Below the pieces are notes generated by a model. The model was not told the origin of the DNA and did not search any database. It saw only the letters and a list, made by a program, of their open reading frames with translations. A stretch of DNA of 64,000 bases. Source: Bradyrhizobium sp. dw_78 (GTDB taxonomy: Bacteria; Pseudomonadota; Alphaproteobacteria; Rhizobiales; Xanthobacteraceae). Below are positions 15,818-24,993 of the stretch, piece after piece. The number at the start of each line of letters is the position of its first letter. Position 1 is the stretch's first letter. The stretch spans positions 620,001 to 684,000 of the forward strand of contig NZ_JAAVUS010000002.1 of assembly GCF_018449525.1 (NCBI RefSeq), read 5' to 3'. Position numbers and translations under genes: made by a program.

Positions 15818-16504
15818 TCAGGAATTCATACGGTTGAGCGCCGCGCGATCGCGCAGCTCGACACGGCGCGATGCCGGCAAAGCGATCAGACCCGCGTGCT
15901 CGAACTGCGTCAGGGTGCGGGAGACGGTTTCGATGGTCAGGCCGAGATAGTCCGCAATATCCCGGCGGCACATCGGCAATTGTACCGTCGTCGCGGTGGC
16001 GGCGCGGCGCGCCATTTCAAGGAGAAAGCCGGCAACGCGCTCTTCGGCGGTCTTGATCAGGAGCAGCGCGCGATTCTGAACCCGGGCAAGCTCCTGGCTG
16101 GTCAAGGACCAAAGCTGCCGTACCACCGACCGGTCCTGGTCGGCCTGGGCCAACACCGTGCTGCGCTTGATGGCATTGACGTGGGAGTCGGCGATGGCGT
16201 CGGCCGACGAGGTATATTCGTCGCCTGCCTCCAGCCCGAAAATGTCGCCCGGGAGATAGAAGGCGCTTATCTGGCGCCGGCCATCGTCCAGAATCTTGTA
16301 GGCGCGCACCGCGCCCGAGATGACCTGATAAAAATATTCCGCAGCCTCGTCCTCGCCGTAAATCTCGCTGTTTCTGGCGAACCGCATCACGGTTCCCGTC
16401 GGGCCGCGCGGCTCATCGATATTGAACAGCACGTACGGCGGCGCGGCGAAGCGGGCGGGACCGGTTGCGGCAGCGTAGTTCAGCATGGCGGGCTCCTCTG
16501 TCAA
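15818..16504 (-). CDS. fixK: FixK-like Crp/Fnr family transcription activator
   Basis: The 228-residue protein has a cyclic-nucleotide-type beta-roll (about 35-115), a long dimer helix, and a winged helix with CRRDIADYLGLTIETVSRTL (179-198). The E-x-x-S-R recognition helix (Glu192, Ser195, Arg196) predicts binding to TTGAT-N4-ATCAA, and such sites occur repeatedly in this window. It lacks the N-terminal cysteines of FNR, so it does not bind an iron-sulfur cluster. Its only cysteine, Cys179 at the start of the DNA-binding domain, sits where Bradyrhizobium FixK2 has its oxidation-sensitive cysteine. An internal ATG at residue 7 is an alternative start. No FixK box was found upstream. Confidence 0.85.
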   Translation of the reverse strand: MTEEPAMLNYAAATGPARFAAPPYVLFNIDEPRGPTGTVMRFARNSEIYGEDEAAEYFYQVISGAVRAYKILDDGRRQISAFYLPGDIFGLEAGDEYTSSADAIADSHVNAIKRSTVLAQADQDRSVVRQLWSLTSQELARVQNRALLLIKTAEERVAGFLLEMARRAATATTVQLPMCRRDIADYLGLTIETVSRTLTQFEHAGLIALPASRRVELRDRAALNRMNS

Positions 16505-16656
16505 CGAATGTTGTCTGGAACATTGACCAGGACATCCGCCTTGAGAAATTTGGATGTTTTCCCTAGGGGATTTTACGGAGGCTGGCTTATTGCCTTGACC
16601 GTCCCAAAATTACCAACGCCTGCCGCATACACTAGAGATTGTATTGCTACCCGGAA

Positions 16657-17283
16657 TTAACCTGCCATATGCATGGTCGCGGCGAACCCGTCTTGCAAAT
16701 GAGGCAGCCATCGCCAAAGCTGTTCGGGAAGATCGATATCGAACGAGAGCGTGCCGTCGCGAACGGCCCGCAGCGTCAGGCGGGCCTCTTTGGCCAGGCG
16801 ACAATGGGCCTGGTAACTGTTCGGACCAAATCGAAACTGGAATGTACCGGCCGCCGTCTGCCGTAGAAACAGAAGATTGGTTCCGGTTTCGCTCTCGTCA
16901 GGTACAATGACGATATCTCCGGGAGCCGACACGACGGATGAAAGCGAATGAGAGGTGGAAAGCGGCAAGTCGATGGGCATGATCAGCAGGCCCTCCACGT
17001 CCGCATGCCGGGCGATGATCGCCGCACGCGCCTCCTCAAGCGCACGATTGAGATCGAGGCTGGAATCGGCAAGGACTGAAGCGCCGTACCGGCCTGCAAT
17101 TTCGACGGCGTTCGGGTCGGCAGTGACGAGATAGACCTGATCCGGAGCAACAAGAGTGCAGGCCATCGCCAGCGTCCGGCACAGCAGGAATTCGCACAGG
17201 GCACGCCGTGCGTGGACATCCAGGGCGGTCGCGAGCCGGGACTTGCCCTGATCGAGACTCTTGCAGGGGATCAGTATAATCAC
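16657..17283 (-). CDS. cofC: CofC/FbiD guanylyltransferase of F420 synthesis
   Basis: The product of about 208 residues activates a phospho-C3 acid (2-phospho-L-lactate, phosphoenolpyruvate or 3-phosphoglycerate, depending on organism) with GTP for attachment to FO. IPCKSLDQGKSRLA at the N-terminus is the nucleotide-binding signature, and LLIMPIDLPLS holds the metal-binding aspartate. I chose the GTG at 17283 because its GTGA overlaps the cofD stop and an AGGAG lies 9 nt upstream; an ATG at 17322 would add residues with no family match. It ends a cofE-cofD-cofC run. Which C3 substrate it uses cannot be read by eye. Confidence 0.85.
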   Translation of the reverse strand: MIILIPCKSLDQGKSRLATALDVHARRALCEFLLCRTLAMACTLVAPDQVYLVTADPNAVEIAGRYGASVLADSSLDLNRALEEARAAIIARHADVEGLLIMPIDLPLSTSHSLSSVVSAPGDIVIVPDESETGTNLLFLRQTAAGTFQFRFGPNSYQAHCRLAKEARLTLRAVRDGTLSFDIDLPEQLWRWLPHLQDGFAATMHMAG

Positions 17284-18245
17284 CTGGCTCGGCTCCTGAC
17301 CGCCTGCAAGAACGCCAGGCAACTCTCCGCGAGGGTCTTTCGATCATCGATCGAGCGCATGACGGTGCCCGTGACATTTGTTGCGATTCCCATCGCCTGG
17401 ATGTCGGCGGCGTGAAAATCGTCGACCGTGTCGATCACGAGGCCATCGATCAGACCGCGATAATGAGCGGCGACGCTGGCGGCCGAGGGCTGCACGTCGA
17501 GTTCCTGCATGATCTTGGCTGCCGGTCCCTTGATCGCCGCCCCCCCAACGATCGGCGATACGGCGATGACCGGCGCGCCGGTAGCCTTGATCCAGCCACG
17601 CATCGCCGGCACGGACAGGATCGGATCGATGCTGAGATAGGGATTTGACGGACAAAGGATGATCGCTTCGGGCGCTTCATCGCCCCGCATCGCATCAACG
17701 AGCGGATTGAGGCGCGCGGCCGCAGCACCTTCGAACGAAAGACGCTCGACCGGAACATCGCAGCGCAAGCGGACGAAGTAATCCTGGAACGGCAATGCGC
17801 GACCGCGGCTATGAATTGTCGTCCGCACCGGGTCGTCCGACATCGGAAGCAGTTGCGATGAAATCCCGAGCGCGCGGCAAAGGTCGGCGGTAATGGCCGT
17901 CAACGTATCCCCGGCCCGCAAGCGGCCGGTCCGTATCGCATGGGTGGCGATATCGCGGTCGCCGAGGCGAAACCAGTCCGGACCGCCGAGGCGGGCGACT
18001 TGCTCCATGAAGGTCCAGCTCTCTCCGCTCAGCCCCCAGCCCTGTTCCTTGTTGGCGATGCCGGCGAGCGTATACATGACCGTATCGAGGTCGGGCGAGA
18101 TATGCAGGCCAAGATGTTCGAAGTCGTCTCCGGTGTTGACCACCACGACGAGGCGATCGCCAAGCAATTGCGCAAGACCATCCGCGAGCTTGGCTCCGCC
18201 AACGCCGCCGGCCAGCGCCACGATCCGTCGGTTCGACGTGTTCAC
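17280..18245 (-). CDS. cofD: CofD/FbiA 2-phospho-L-lactate transferase
   Basis: This 321-residue protein begins with the CofD signature VALAGGVGGAKLADGLA (residues 9-25), followed by VVNTGDDFEHLGLHISPDLDTVMYTLAG. CofD joins the activated phospho-C3 moiety to FO to make F420-0 (or its dehydro or 3PG form). The start is a GTG at 18245 whose GTGA overlaps the cofE stop, and its own stop overlaps the cofC start, so the three genes are translationally coupled. Length matches the family (about 310-330). Confidence 0.92.
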   Translation of the reverse strand: MNTSNRRIVALAGGVGGAKLADGLAQLLGDRLVVVVNTGDDFEHLGLHISPDLDTVMYTLAGIANKEQGWGLSGESWTFMEQVARLGGPDWFRLGDRDIATHAIRTGRLRAGDTLTAITADLCRALGISSQLLPMSDDPVRTTIHSRGRALPFQDYFVRLRCDVPVERLSFEGAAAARLNPLVDAMRGDEAPEAIILCPSNPYLSIDPILSVPAMRGWIKATGAPVIAVSPIVGGAAIKGPAAKIMQELDVQPSAASVAAHYRGLIDGLVIDTVDDFHAADIQAMGIATNVTGTVMRSIDDRKTLAESCLAFLQAVRSRAR

Positions 18246-19000
18246 CTGAACAAATCCTTTTCCTTTGGCCGCACCAAATCCGCAACAGGGCCTTCGCCGG
18301 TTTCCGTGACGCCACGAACCAGCACGACCGGCCGGCCCTCGCCGGCCTGTCCCATCATCAATGAAGCTGCCGCCGCCAATTCGTCCGCCCAGCCGACTTC
18401 GGTGGTCTCAAGCGGTCGTCCATGAAGATCCGGACGGCCTCTCAAGTCGAGCAGCGTCGGTATACCACTCGCGCCGATCGCCGTACCGATGGTCCCGTTG
18501 CGCCAGGCACGGCCAAAACTATCGATGACCAGCACGCCGACATCGACCTTTGTCCGCGTCGATATCTCGCGCCGGATCGCACGCGCAGAGCGATCCGGAT
18601 CGAGCGGAAGAAGCAGCGCGTGATCCGCGCCGTCGACATTGGAGCGGTCTATTCCGGCATTGGCCATGACGAATCCAAGCCTGTGCTCGACGATCAGAAC
18701 ACCGGGACGCTGCCGAATGACGGCTTTCGATTCCGACAGGATCAGTTCGACGAGCCTTGCATCCTTCTGCACTTCGGCGGCCAATTCGAGGGCGCGCGGC
18801 GAAGGGATCACGCCAGCGAGGTCGACAATGCGATTTTCCGCTTTCGAGACGATCTTCTGGGCGATCACGAGAACGTCACCGTCCTGTAACGACCAGCCTG
18901 CCTTCCCGATCGACGCAAGAATGATCCCGGCCAGATCTTCGCCTGGCTTGATCAGCGGGACGTCCCGCAACGGCCGTATCCATAAGTCCTGCGAGACCAA
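18242..19000 (-). CDS. cofE: CofE F420-0:gamma-glutamyl ligase
   Basis: The 252-residue protein adds glutamate tails to F420-0 using GTP. Family blocks include QDGDVLVIAQKIVSKAENR near residue 38, the SESKAVIRQRPGVLIVEHRLGFVMANAGID segment and VLVIDSFGRAWRNGTIGTAIGASG. The length is that of archaeal CofE: the C-terminal FMN/nitroreductase-like domain found in actinobacterial FbiB, which reduces dehydro-F420-0, is absent. This implies either a 2-phospholactate or 3-phosphoglycerate precursor, or a separate reductase. It is the first gene of the cofEDC run, 156 nt after the F420 reductase gene. Confidence 0.92.
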   Translation of the reverse strand: MVSQDLWIRPLRDVPLIKPGEDLAGIILASIGKAGWSLQDGDVLVIAQKIVSKAENRIVDLAGVIPSPRALELAAEVQKDARLVELILSESKAVIRQRPGVLIVEHRLGFVMANAGIDRSNVDGADHALLLPLDPDRSARAIRREISTRTKVDVGVLVIDSFGRAWRNGTIGTAIGASGIPTLLDLRGRPDLHGRPLETTEVGWADELAAAASLMMGQAGEGRPVVLVRGVTETGEGPVADLVRPKEKDLFR

Positions 19001-19156
19001 TGTTGTTTCCTTGCAGAATCAGACCATCCCCGCCCCGACGGTCGGGACGTGGCAACTCCGATTGATCCAAGCCGGCGAGAACGTCAAGCCTTCAAGAACA
19101 CCACGCCTTGGCGCCCCTTCAGGCAAACGACAGGCAGCGTGCCAAAGAAGGACAGT

Positions 19157-19834
19157 TCAGGCTTTTTCCTTGACCGGCAAACCGGTGATCCGGATTCCGC
19201 TGCCGGGAACCTTGTAGCGCCGATTGATCGCGATCAGCAGCGATGTCAGCGCTTCCGCCGCCGCCGAATTGTCGATCGTTCCGGCATAGATTCCCCGCAA
19301 CCCGATGGCTTCCACCAATTCGATGATCTTTTCGCAGGCGGCGCCATCATTGCCACACACCAGCACATCGCAATCGACGTCATGACCGAGATCGGCGAGA
19401 TGATGGGCCGAGACGTTCTGAAACGCCGACACCACGCGCACGCCATCGCCAAGCAAGGCCTGCAACTTCGCGACCGCCGATCCGCCTTCCGGGAGTTGCA
19501 CCCGGCTGACTTTCGGCGGCACCAGCGGAACGGTGGCGTCGATCAGGATCTTGCCCTGCAAGGCGTCCCGCAACGCTTCGACGGTCTTGACCTGCCCCGC
19601 AAAGGGAACGGTCAACAGCACGATCCCGGCTTCAGCGACGGCCTGTGCGTTATCAGCCCCCCGCACGCGCGAATGGCCGATCCGCCCGTTGATCTTATCG
19701 GCCGCTTCAGCCGCGCGAACGGCATCACGCGAACCGATCACGACGGAATAACCCGCATGCGCGAACCGCAAGGCCAGTCCGCCGCCCTCGCTTCCGGTGC
19801 CGCCAAGCACGGCTATCGTTTCGGGTCCGCTCAT
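19157..19834 (-). CDS. fno: NADPH-dependent F420 reductase
   Basis: This 225-residue Rossmann protein starts with AVLGGTGSEGGGLALRFA (residues 8-25), the variant NADP motif of F420H2:NADP oxidoreductase. VVIGSRD follows at the second strand, and TIDNSAAAEALTSLLIAINRRY near the C-terminus matches the F420-binding end of the family. It exchanges hydride between NADPH and F420 in the cytoplasm, providing F420H2 for luciferase-like reductases such as those at 27315 and 33410. It is 19 nt after the FO synthase gene and co-oriented, so it is probably in the same operon. Confidence 0.88.
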   Translation of the reverse strand: MSGPETIAVLGGTGSEGGGLALRFAHAGYSVVIGSRDAVRAAEAADKINGRIGHSRVRGADNAQAVAEAGIVLLTVPFAGQVKTVEALRDALQGKILIDATVPLVPPKVSRVQLPEGGSAVAKLQALLGDGVRVVSAFQNVSAHHLADLGHDVDCDVLVCGNDGAACEKIIELVEAIGLRGIYAGTIDNSAAAEALTSLLIAINRRYKVPGSGIRITGLPVKEKA

Positions 19835-19853
19835 TCAGAAAATTCCTTCTTAT

Positions 19854-22280
19854 TCAGGTTGAAAGCGCCGCCGCGCTCGCCGCCGCTCGGGTGTTGATTT
19901 CGCCCACGATCATCGGCTGCAAGGGCGGCGCGCCATAGGAGACAGCAACGCGATCCGGCGCGGCGGCGTTGTAGAGCGGCGTGCGCTGCATTGGCGTCCG
20001 GCCGCACGTCCGGATAATGTCATCCATCGCCTCGGGCGCAAATTCCTGACCATGCTCGGTGCCCGCCGCGCGCGAAATGCTTTCGTTCATCAGGGTCCCG
20101 CCAAGATCGTTGGCACCGGCCGCAAGGCAGGCCTTGATGCCTTCCGGACCCAACTTCACCCAGGAGACCTGGATGTTGGTGATGAGCGGATGCAGCGCAA
20201 GACGCGCCACGGCATGCATCAGCACGGTCTCGCGAAACGTCGGGCCCTTGCGGGCGCGGCCGCGGAAATAGAGCGGCGCCTCCATATGGACGAACGGCAG
20301 CGGGACAAATTCCGTGAAGCCGCCAGTCTGTTCTTGAAGGTCGCGCAGGCTGAGCAGATGCGTGGCCCATTGCTGCGGCGTATCGATATGGCCGAACATG
20401 ATGGTCGATGTCGTCCGCAATCCGGCGTCATGCGCGGCAGCTATCACATGCAGCCATTCGGCGGCGCTGAGCTTGTCGGGGCACAGGATGGCGCGCGCGT
20501 CATCATCGAGGATTTCGGCCGCGGTTCCCGGCAGCGAACCGAGACCGGCGTCCCTCAGCATCCGCAGGAAACGTTCAACCGGGATGCCAAGCGTCGCGGC
20601 GCCGTGGGAAACCTCGAGCGGCGAGAAAGCATGGACGTGAATTCCCGGTGCGCCGGATTTCGCCGCCGCCAGCAAATCGAGATAGGTTTGTCCATTATAG
20701 CGCGGATGAATCCCGCCCTGCATGCACACTTCGGTTGCCCCGCGCTCCCAGGCTTCCGCCGCGCGCCGCGCAATTTCTTCATGGTCGACGTCATAGGGCT
20801 TGCCGCGCAGATGGTCGGCGCCCTTGCCCTTGGAGAAGGCGCAGAACGTGCAGCGATAGGCGCAGATATTGGTGTAGTTGATGTTGCGGTTGACGACATA
20901 GCGCACGATGTCGCCGCTGGTATTAGCACGCAGCGTATCCGCCGTCTCGACGACGGCCTGAAAATCTCCGTCCCGTGCGGAAAACAGCCGCGCAATATCG
21001 CCATGGGAAAGCCGTACACTGGAAGCCGCGCGCGCAAGCAAGCGCTCAATGCCGGAATCGACATTGCGCAGGGCGGCCGGCGCCGGCATCGCCGGCGCGC
21101 AGGGCAGCCCCGGCGACCAGCGGTCGGCGCGCGCCCATCCCTCCGCGTCGCTGGCGCGCAGCAACGGCGTGCTGAGCGCCGGATCCGTCCACCGCGTCAT
21201 GTCGCGCAGATAGCGTGGATATAGCGGCAGCCGCGGCAACAGGGTAAGTCCCGCATGCGCCGTGGCATCGCGCAACGTGTCGAGCGCAGGCCACGCCGCT
21301 TCGGGATTGACGTGGTCCGGCGTGACCGGCGAAACGCCGCCCCAGTCGTTGATGCCGGCGTTCAGCAATTCGGGAAAGCGCTCGTAACTCAGATTTGGCG
21401 GCACCTGGATGCTCATCGCCGGCCCGAGGATCAGCCGCGCGGCCGCGGCAGTCCACAACAGGTCATCGAACGAGGCGCCCGGCACATTGGCCATCCGCGT
21501 TCCGGCCTTGGGCTGGAAATTCTGGACGATGACTTCCTGGATATGACCAAACCGCTCATGCAGCGCCTTGATGACCAGCAGGGATTCGATACGGTCCTCG
21601 CGTGTCTCGCCGATCCCGATCAGAATGCCGGTCGTGAACGGAATCGCAAGCCGCCCGGCCTCCGCAAGCATCGCAACCCGTGTTTCCGGCACCTTGCCCA
21701 CGGAGCCGTAATGCGGGCCGCCCTTCTGCAGGAGGCGCATCGAGGTGCTCTCCAGCATGATCCCCTGGGAAACACTGACCTGCCGCAACTTCGCCATTTC
21801 ATCTGGCGACAGAATGCCGGGATTGACGTGCGGCAACAGCCCGGTCTCGGCAAGCACCTGTCTGCAGGCTTCCGCCAGATAGTCGATCGTACTGGCATAG
21901 CCCAGACGATCGAGCTCTTCGCGCACGACGCGGTAGCGCTGCTCCGGCAACTCGCCAAGTGTAAACAGCGCTTCCGTGCATCCCGCAGCGGCGCCCGCGC
22001 GCGCGATCGCCAGAACCTCGTCGATCGTCAGGAAAGCCGGCTCTCCCTGGCGCGGCGGATGGGCGAAGGTGCAATACCCGCAAACGTCGCGGCACAGACG
22101 CGTCAGCGGAATAAAGACTTTTGGAGAGAACGAGACCAGGCTTCCGTGGCCCTCGGTCCGGAGCGCACAACTACGCTCCATCAAATCGTCGATGGGCAGT
22201 TCGTCGATCTCGCGCAGCACGTGCTGCACGGCGTCGTTTTCCGGAAAGAATTCCACCATCTCGCGATACTCGTTTACCAT
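19854..22280 (-). CDS. fbiC: FO synthase, fused CofG-CofH (FbiC type)
   Basis: The 808-residue protein joins two radical-SAM enzymes. The CofG half carries CRDVCGYC (Cys63, Cys67, Cys70) and the CofH half carries CAYRCTFC (Cys473, Cys477, Cys480), each CxxxCxxC. Together they make the 5-deazaflavin FO from 5-amino-6-ribitylamino-uracil and tyrosine. The single-polypeptide form is characteristic of bacteria, and the order CofG then CofH is as in mycobacterial FbiC. The linker around residues 385-420 is alanine/proline rich. It opens the F420 gene group after the PLP enzyme (64-nt gap). Confidence 0.94.
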   Translation of the reverse strand: MVNEYREMVEFFPENDAVQHVLREIDELPIDDLMERSCALRTEGHGSLVSFSPKVFIPLTRLCRDVCGYCTFAHPPRQGEPAFLTIDEVLAIARAGAAAGCTEALFTLGELPEQRYRVVREELDRLGYASTIDYLAEACRQVLAETGLLPHVNPGILSPDEMAKLRQVSVSQGIMLESTSMRLLQKGGPHYGSVGKVPETRVAMLAEAGRLAIPFTTGILIGIGETREDRIESLLVIKALHERFGHIQEVIVQNFQPKAGTRMANVPGASFDDLLWTAAAARLILGPAMSIQVPPNLSYERFPELLNAGINDWGGVSPVTPDHVNPEAAWPALDTLRDATAHAGLTLLPRLPLYPRYLRDMTRWTDPALSTPLLRASDAEGWARADRWSPGLPCAPAMPAPAALRNVDSGIERLLARAASSVRLSHGDIARLFSARDGDFQAVVETADTLRANTSGDIVRYVVNRNINYTNICAYRCTFCAFSKGKGADHLRGKPYDVDHEEIARRAAEAWERGATEVCMQGGIHPRYNGQTYLDLLAAAKSGAPGIHVHAFSPLEVSHGAATLGIPVERFLRMLRDAGLGSLPGTAAEILDDDARAILCPDKLSAAEWLHVIAAAHDAGLRTTSTIMFGHIDTPQQWATHLLSLRDLQEQTGGFTEFVPLPFVHMEAPLYFRGRARKGPTFRETVLMHAVARLALHPLITNIQVSWVKLGPEGIKACLAAGANDLGGTLMNESISRAAGTEHGQEFAPEAMDDIIRTCGRTPMQRTPLYNAAAPDRVAVSYGAPPLQPMIVGEINTRAAASAAALST

Positions 22281-22344
22281 TCAATTCCGGCGACTTGCTG
22301 CCGGTATCCTTCGGTCATGTGCGCCGCCCGATCAAGCTTCCAGT

Positions 22345-23607
22345 TCAAACCGCGAACGCGGCCGGCACGGCCTCACGTAAACGGGAAAATATCTGGTTTA
22401 CGTCGCCGTCCTCGGTCCGCAGTTCACCCTGCGCCGCAGCCGTTGCCTGCGGATCCTTCAACCCCGAGGCGGTCAGCAACGCAACCACGGTTTCATTCGC
22501 ACCAATGAGACCTGCTGCCTTCAACTGTGCCACGGCAGCGACTGCGCCCGCGGAAGCCGGCTCGACGTAAAGTCCCTCCAGCCGCGCCAACTTCTGCTGG
22601 TATTCCAGGATCGCCTCATTGCTGACCGTAACCGCGGCTCCGCCCGACTTTTTCAGGACATATAACGCCTGGAATGTGCTGCGCGTTGCGGTCGTCGATT
22701 TGGCGAGCGTGTCATGCGTCATCGGCATGTCCGGCAGCGCGTCGCCACCGCTGCGTAACGCCGCCCCGAGCGAACCGTAAATTTCCGCGGCCATCATCCG
22801 GGGCATCCGGTCAATCCAGCCAAGGGCAAGCATTTCCTCAAAACCGCGCCACATCCCGATCAACGCATCGCCATAGCAAACCGGCAGCACGCAGCAATCC
22901 GGAACCCGCCAGTTCAGCGCCTCCACGATTTCGTAAGCGAGCGTCTTGTAGCCTTCGAGACCATAGGGATTGCTGCCCACCACCGGGCCGAAAAACGGCG
23001 AAGTCGGAAACCAGCCTAAACGGTCCACCGCATGGCGCATCAGCGGCCAGCGCTGTTCTTTCCGCGGCAGCGAAACCACCGTCGCCCCGTAAACACGCAT
23101 CTGCGTCAGCAACGGGCCGACCGCCCCGCTGGCCGTAAAGATAATGCATGGAAGGTTGGCTTTGGCCGCATAGGCGGCGACGGCGGCCCCGGCATTTCCG
23201 GTCGAACTGGACACGACGGCCGGCGCCCCCATCTTCTTCGCGGTGGAAACCGCGATGCAGGCCAGCCGATCCTTGAACGACCACGTCGGGCTACGCGTCT
23301 CGTCCTTGCCGAACACTGCGTCAAGTCCGAGAGATTCGCCGAACGAAGAAAGATGATGCAGCGGCGTGCCGCCCTCGCCCAGGCTGACAGCCTCATGGCT
23401 GGCGACAGGCAGGATGTCTCCATAGCGCCAAAGTCCGCGATCAGCGCCCGAGGGCTTGGACCGGGGCCGGAACGGCGCGCCGTCATCATACGCGACGACC
23501 AGATTGCTCGGCGCGTCATCCCGGCATTTGGGGCAATCGCCGACGTAATCCCGCACGCCAAAGCGGGAGCTGCAGCGCAGACATCGAAGCCCCACGACCT
23601 TTGCCAT
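22345..23607 (-). CDS. Threonine-synthase-like PLP enzyme
   Basis: The product of about 420 residues is a fold-type II PLP enzyme. The PLP lysine is Lys112 in SPTWSFKDRLA and the phosphate loop is SSTGNAG (134-140). The N-terminus has a small zinc-ribbon pattern, CLRC (Cys9, Cys12) and CPKC (Cys25, Cys28), typical of threonine-synthase-like proteins outside the core ThrC. The ATG at 23607 starts the conserved part; the frame is open back to 23715 but that stretch looks non-coding and overlaps the operator. It may be a threonine/serine lyase or another amino-acid enzyme. It leads the F420 gene run and is divergent from the IclR gene. Confidence 0.75.
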   Translation of the reverse strand: MAKVVGLRCLRCSSRFGVRDYVGDCPKCRDDAPSNLVVAYDDGAPFRPRSKPSGADRGLWRYGDILPVASHEAVSLGEGGTPLHHLSSFGESLGLDAVFGKDETRSPTWSFKDRLACIAVSTAKKMGAPAVVSSSTGNAGAAVAAYAAKANLPCIIFTASGAVGPLLTQMRVYGATVVSLPRKEQRWPLMRHAVDRLGWFPTSPFFGPVVGSNPYGLEGYKTLAYEIVEALNWRVPDCCVLPVCYGDALIGMWRGFEEMLALGWIDRMPRMMAAEIYGSLGAALRSGGDALPDMPMTHDTLAKSTTATRSTFQALYVLKKSGGAAVTVSNEAILEYQQKLARLEGLYVEPASAGAVAAVAQLKAAGLIGANETVVALLTASGLKDPQATAAAQGELRTEDGDVNQIFSRLREAVPAAFAV

Positions 23608-23654
23608 GCAAACTCCCGCAGGCCGCCCTCGCCGTTTGACAGGACCGCCATCAC

Positions 23655-23671
23655 GTGCCAAATATCGGCAC
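23655..23671. promoter_or_regulatory. IclR-type operator candidate at iclR/PLP-enzyme promoter
   Basis: GTGCCAAATATCGGCAC is a 17-bp pseudopalindrome that matches 14 of 17 bases of the site at 24876. It lies between the divergent PLP-enzyme gene (start 23607) and the IclR gene (start 23766), fitting autoregulation. Confidence 0.55.
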
Positions 23672-23765
23672 ATCGTTCCAATTAATCGGTTTCGAAGAGA
23701 ACCTTTCCGCCTCAAACTGTCAAGTCGAGGTTGGCGCCCTTGCCGCCCTAACCCAGGAGACGCCC

Positions 23766-24584
23766 GTGGGCCGAATTGCCGTAGGCAGCGGAGAAAATCA
23801 ATCGGTTACGCGCGCCATCGAGTTGCTCAACCTGCTCGCCGACTCCGCCGAACCGCTCGGCGTGCGCGATATCGCGCGGCGCATCGACGTCGCTCCGAGC
23901 AACGTTCAGAGGCTCATCAATACGCTTACCAAGGCCGGTTTTCTCGAGCAAAGCGAGAGCAACGGACGTTACAAGATCGGCCACCGGGCGTTTCGCGTAG
24001 GCAGCGCCTTCGTCGAGCAGAACAACCTCTATTCGGCCGCCATGCCCGAGCTCTATCACCTGGCAAGCCTGCATATCACCGGATTTCTCGGCGTCCTCCG
24101 CGACAATATGGTGGTGTACCTCGCCACGGTGCAGAGCGAAGGCCCTGTCGCGGTGACGCACCGGCCGGGTTCCCAGACCTATCTGCATTCGACCGCAATG
24201 GGCAAAGCGCTGCTGGCCGAGATGGACGATGCCAGGATCAAGTCCATCCTGACTGCGCGCCCCTTGCCGCGGCTGACACCGAGAACGCAGATCTCCGTGC
24301 CCCAATTGCTCAAGGAGATCGAAACCATTCGCCGCACCGGCGTGGCGATCAGCGAAGAAGAGAACCGGTACGGCTTCTTTTCAGCCGGAACCGTTGTCCG
24401 TGATTTCAGCGGAACCGCTATTGCCGTTATCAGCGGCGCCGTTCCTGCGGCCCTGATGAAACCGGACGATCGCGCGAAAATCGCCGATCACGTGTATCAA
24501 GCCGCGCAGAATACCTCCCTGAAACTGGGAGCGCCCATACGCCGGCGCGAAGCCCCTTACAAGCCGGGCCGCAAAGCGCGGTAG
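23766..24584 (+). CDS. IclR family transcriptional regulator
   Basis: The 272-residue protein has an N-terminal winged helix (VTRAIELLNLLADSAEPLGVRDIARRIDVAPSNVQRLI region, about 14-55) and the IclR effector domain, with HSTAMGKALLAEMDDA near residue 140 as its clearest landmark. The GTG at 23766 is chosen because an AGGAGA lies 6 nt upstream and the length then matches the family; the open frame extends to 23655 through the operator. Such proteins sense small aromatic or organic acids. Copies of a 17-bp palindrome at its own promoter and at three nearby promoter positions suggest its targets. Confidence 0.86.
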   Translation: MGRIAVGSGENQSVTRAIELLNLLADSAEPLGVRDIARRIDVAPSNVQRLINTLTKAGFLEQSESNGRYKIGHRAFRVGSAFVEQNNLYSAAMPELYHLASLHITGFLGVLRDNMVVYLATVQSEGPVAVTHRPGSQTYLHSTAMGKALLAEMDDARIKSILTARPLPRLTPRTQISVPQLLKEIETIRRTGVAISEEENRYGFFSAGTVVRDFSGTAIAVISGAVPAALMKPDDRAKIADHVYQAAQNTSLKLGAPIRRREAPYKPGRKAR

Positions 24585-24993
24585 GCGCAGCCGCGGCCAA
24601 ACACGCCGTCAGGATCTTATAACGGCGCCAGGAGCGCCGGATTCCGCTGTTTGCGCTTCTGTAGGTCTGGCGGCGTTTGCCAGGATCACTTCCACCTTTC
24701 GAGCATCACCTCCACTTTTCAGGTGAGGCGCCTTGCGCCTAAATCCGCGCCGCGCTGCCGCATAAATTTGCAAAACGATCCCGACATCGTCGGTGCCGCG
24801 ACCATCCGACACGATGACGAAACCGCGCCTGCATTGACACCCCTCGCCTGCAATGTCAGCATTAATTAGAACGCTGTGCCGATAATCGGCACAGCGCGCG
24901 GCCATGACGACTAACCCTTTCGGTTGGCCCGTGATTTGCTCTGTTGAGGCTACGTTCAATCGCACCACAATGCGGGTTTGAGAGAGGCCAAAG
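24585..24993. other. Intergenic region before tctC
   Basis: No gene is supported in these 409 bases. A TTGACA at 24833-24838 is a possible -35 element, and the perfect dyad centred at 24884 is a strong operator candidate. The remainder shows no recognisable structure. Confidence 0.5.
24873..24895. promoter_or_regulatory. Perfect dyad, IclR-type operator candidate before tctC
   Basis: A perfect 23-bp inverted repeat with an 11-bp arm and a single central base; its core GTGCCGATAATCGGCAC (24876-24892) is the best copy of the four-site family. It lies about 100 bp upstream of the TctC-type receptor gene at 24994. Confidence 0.65.

Noticed and set aside
20052..22508. Long plus-strand open frames opposite fbiC
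   Set aside because: The minus-strand frame contains two intact radical-SAM domains; the opposite frames show no domain and are rich in Arg, Gln and His as expected of shadows.
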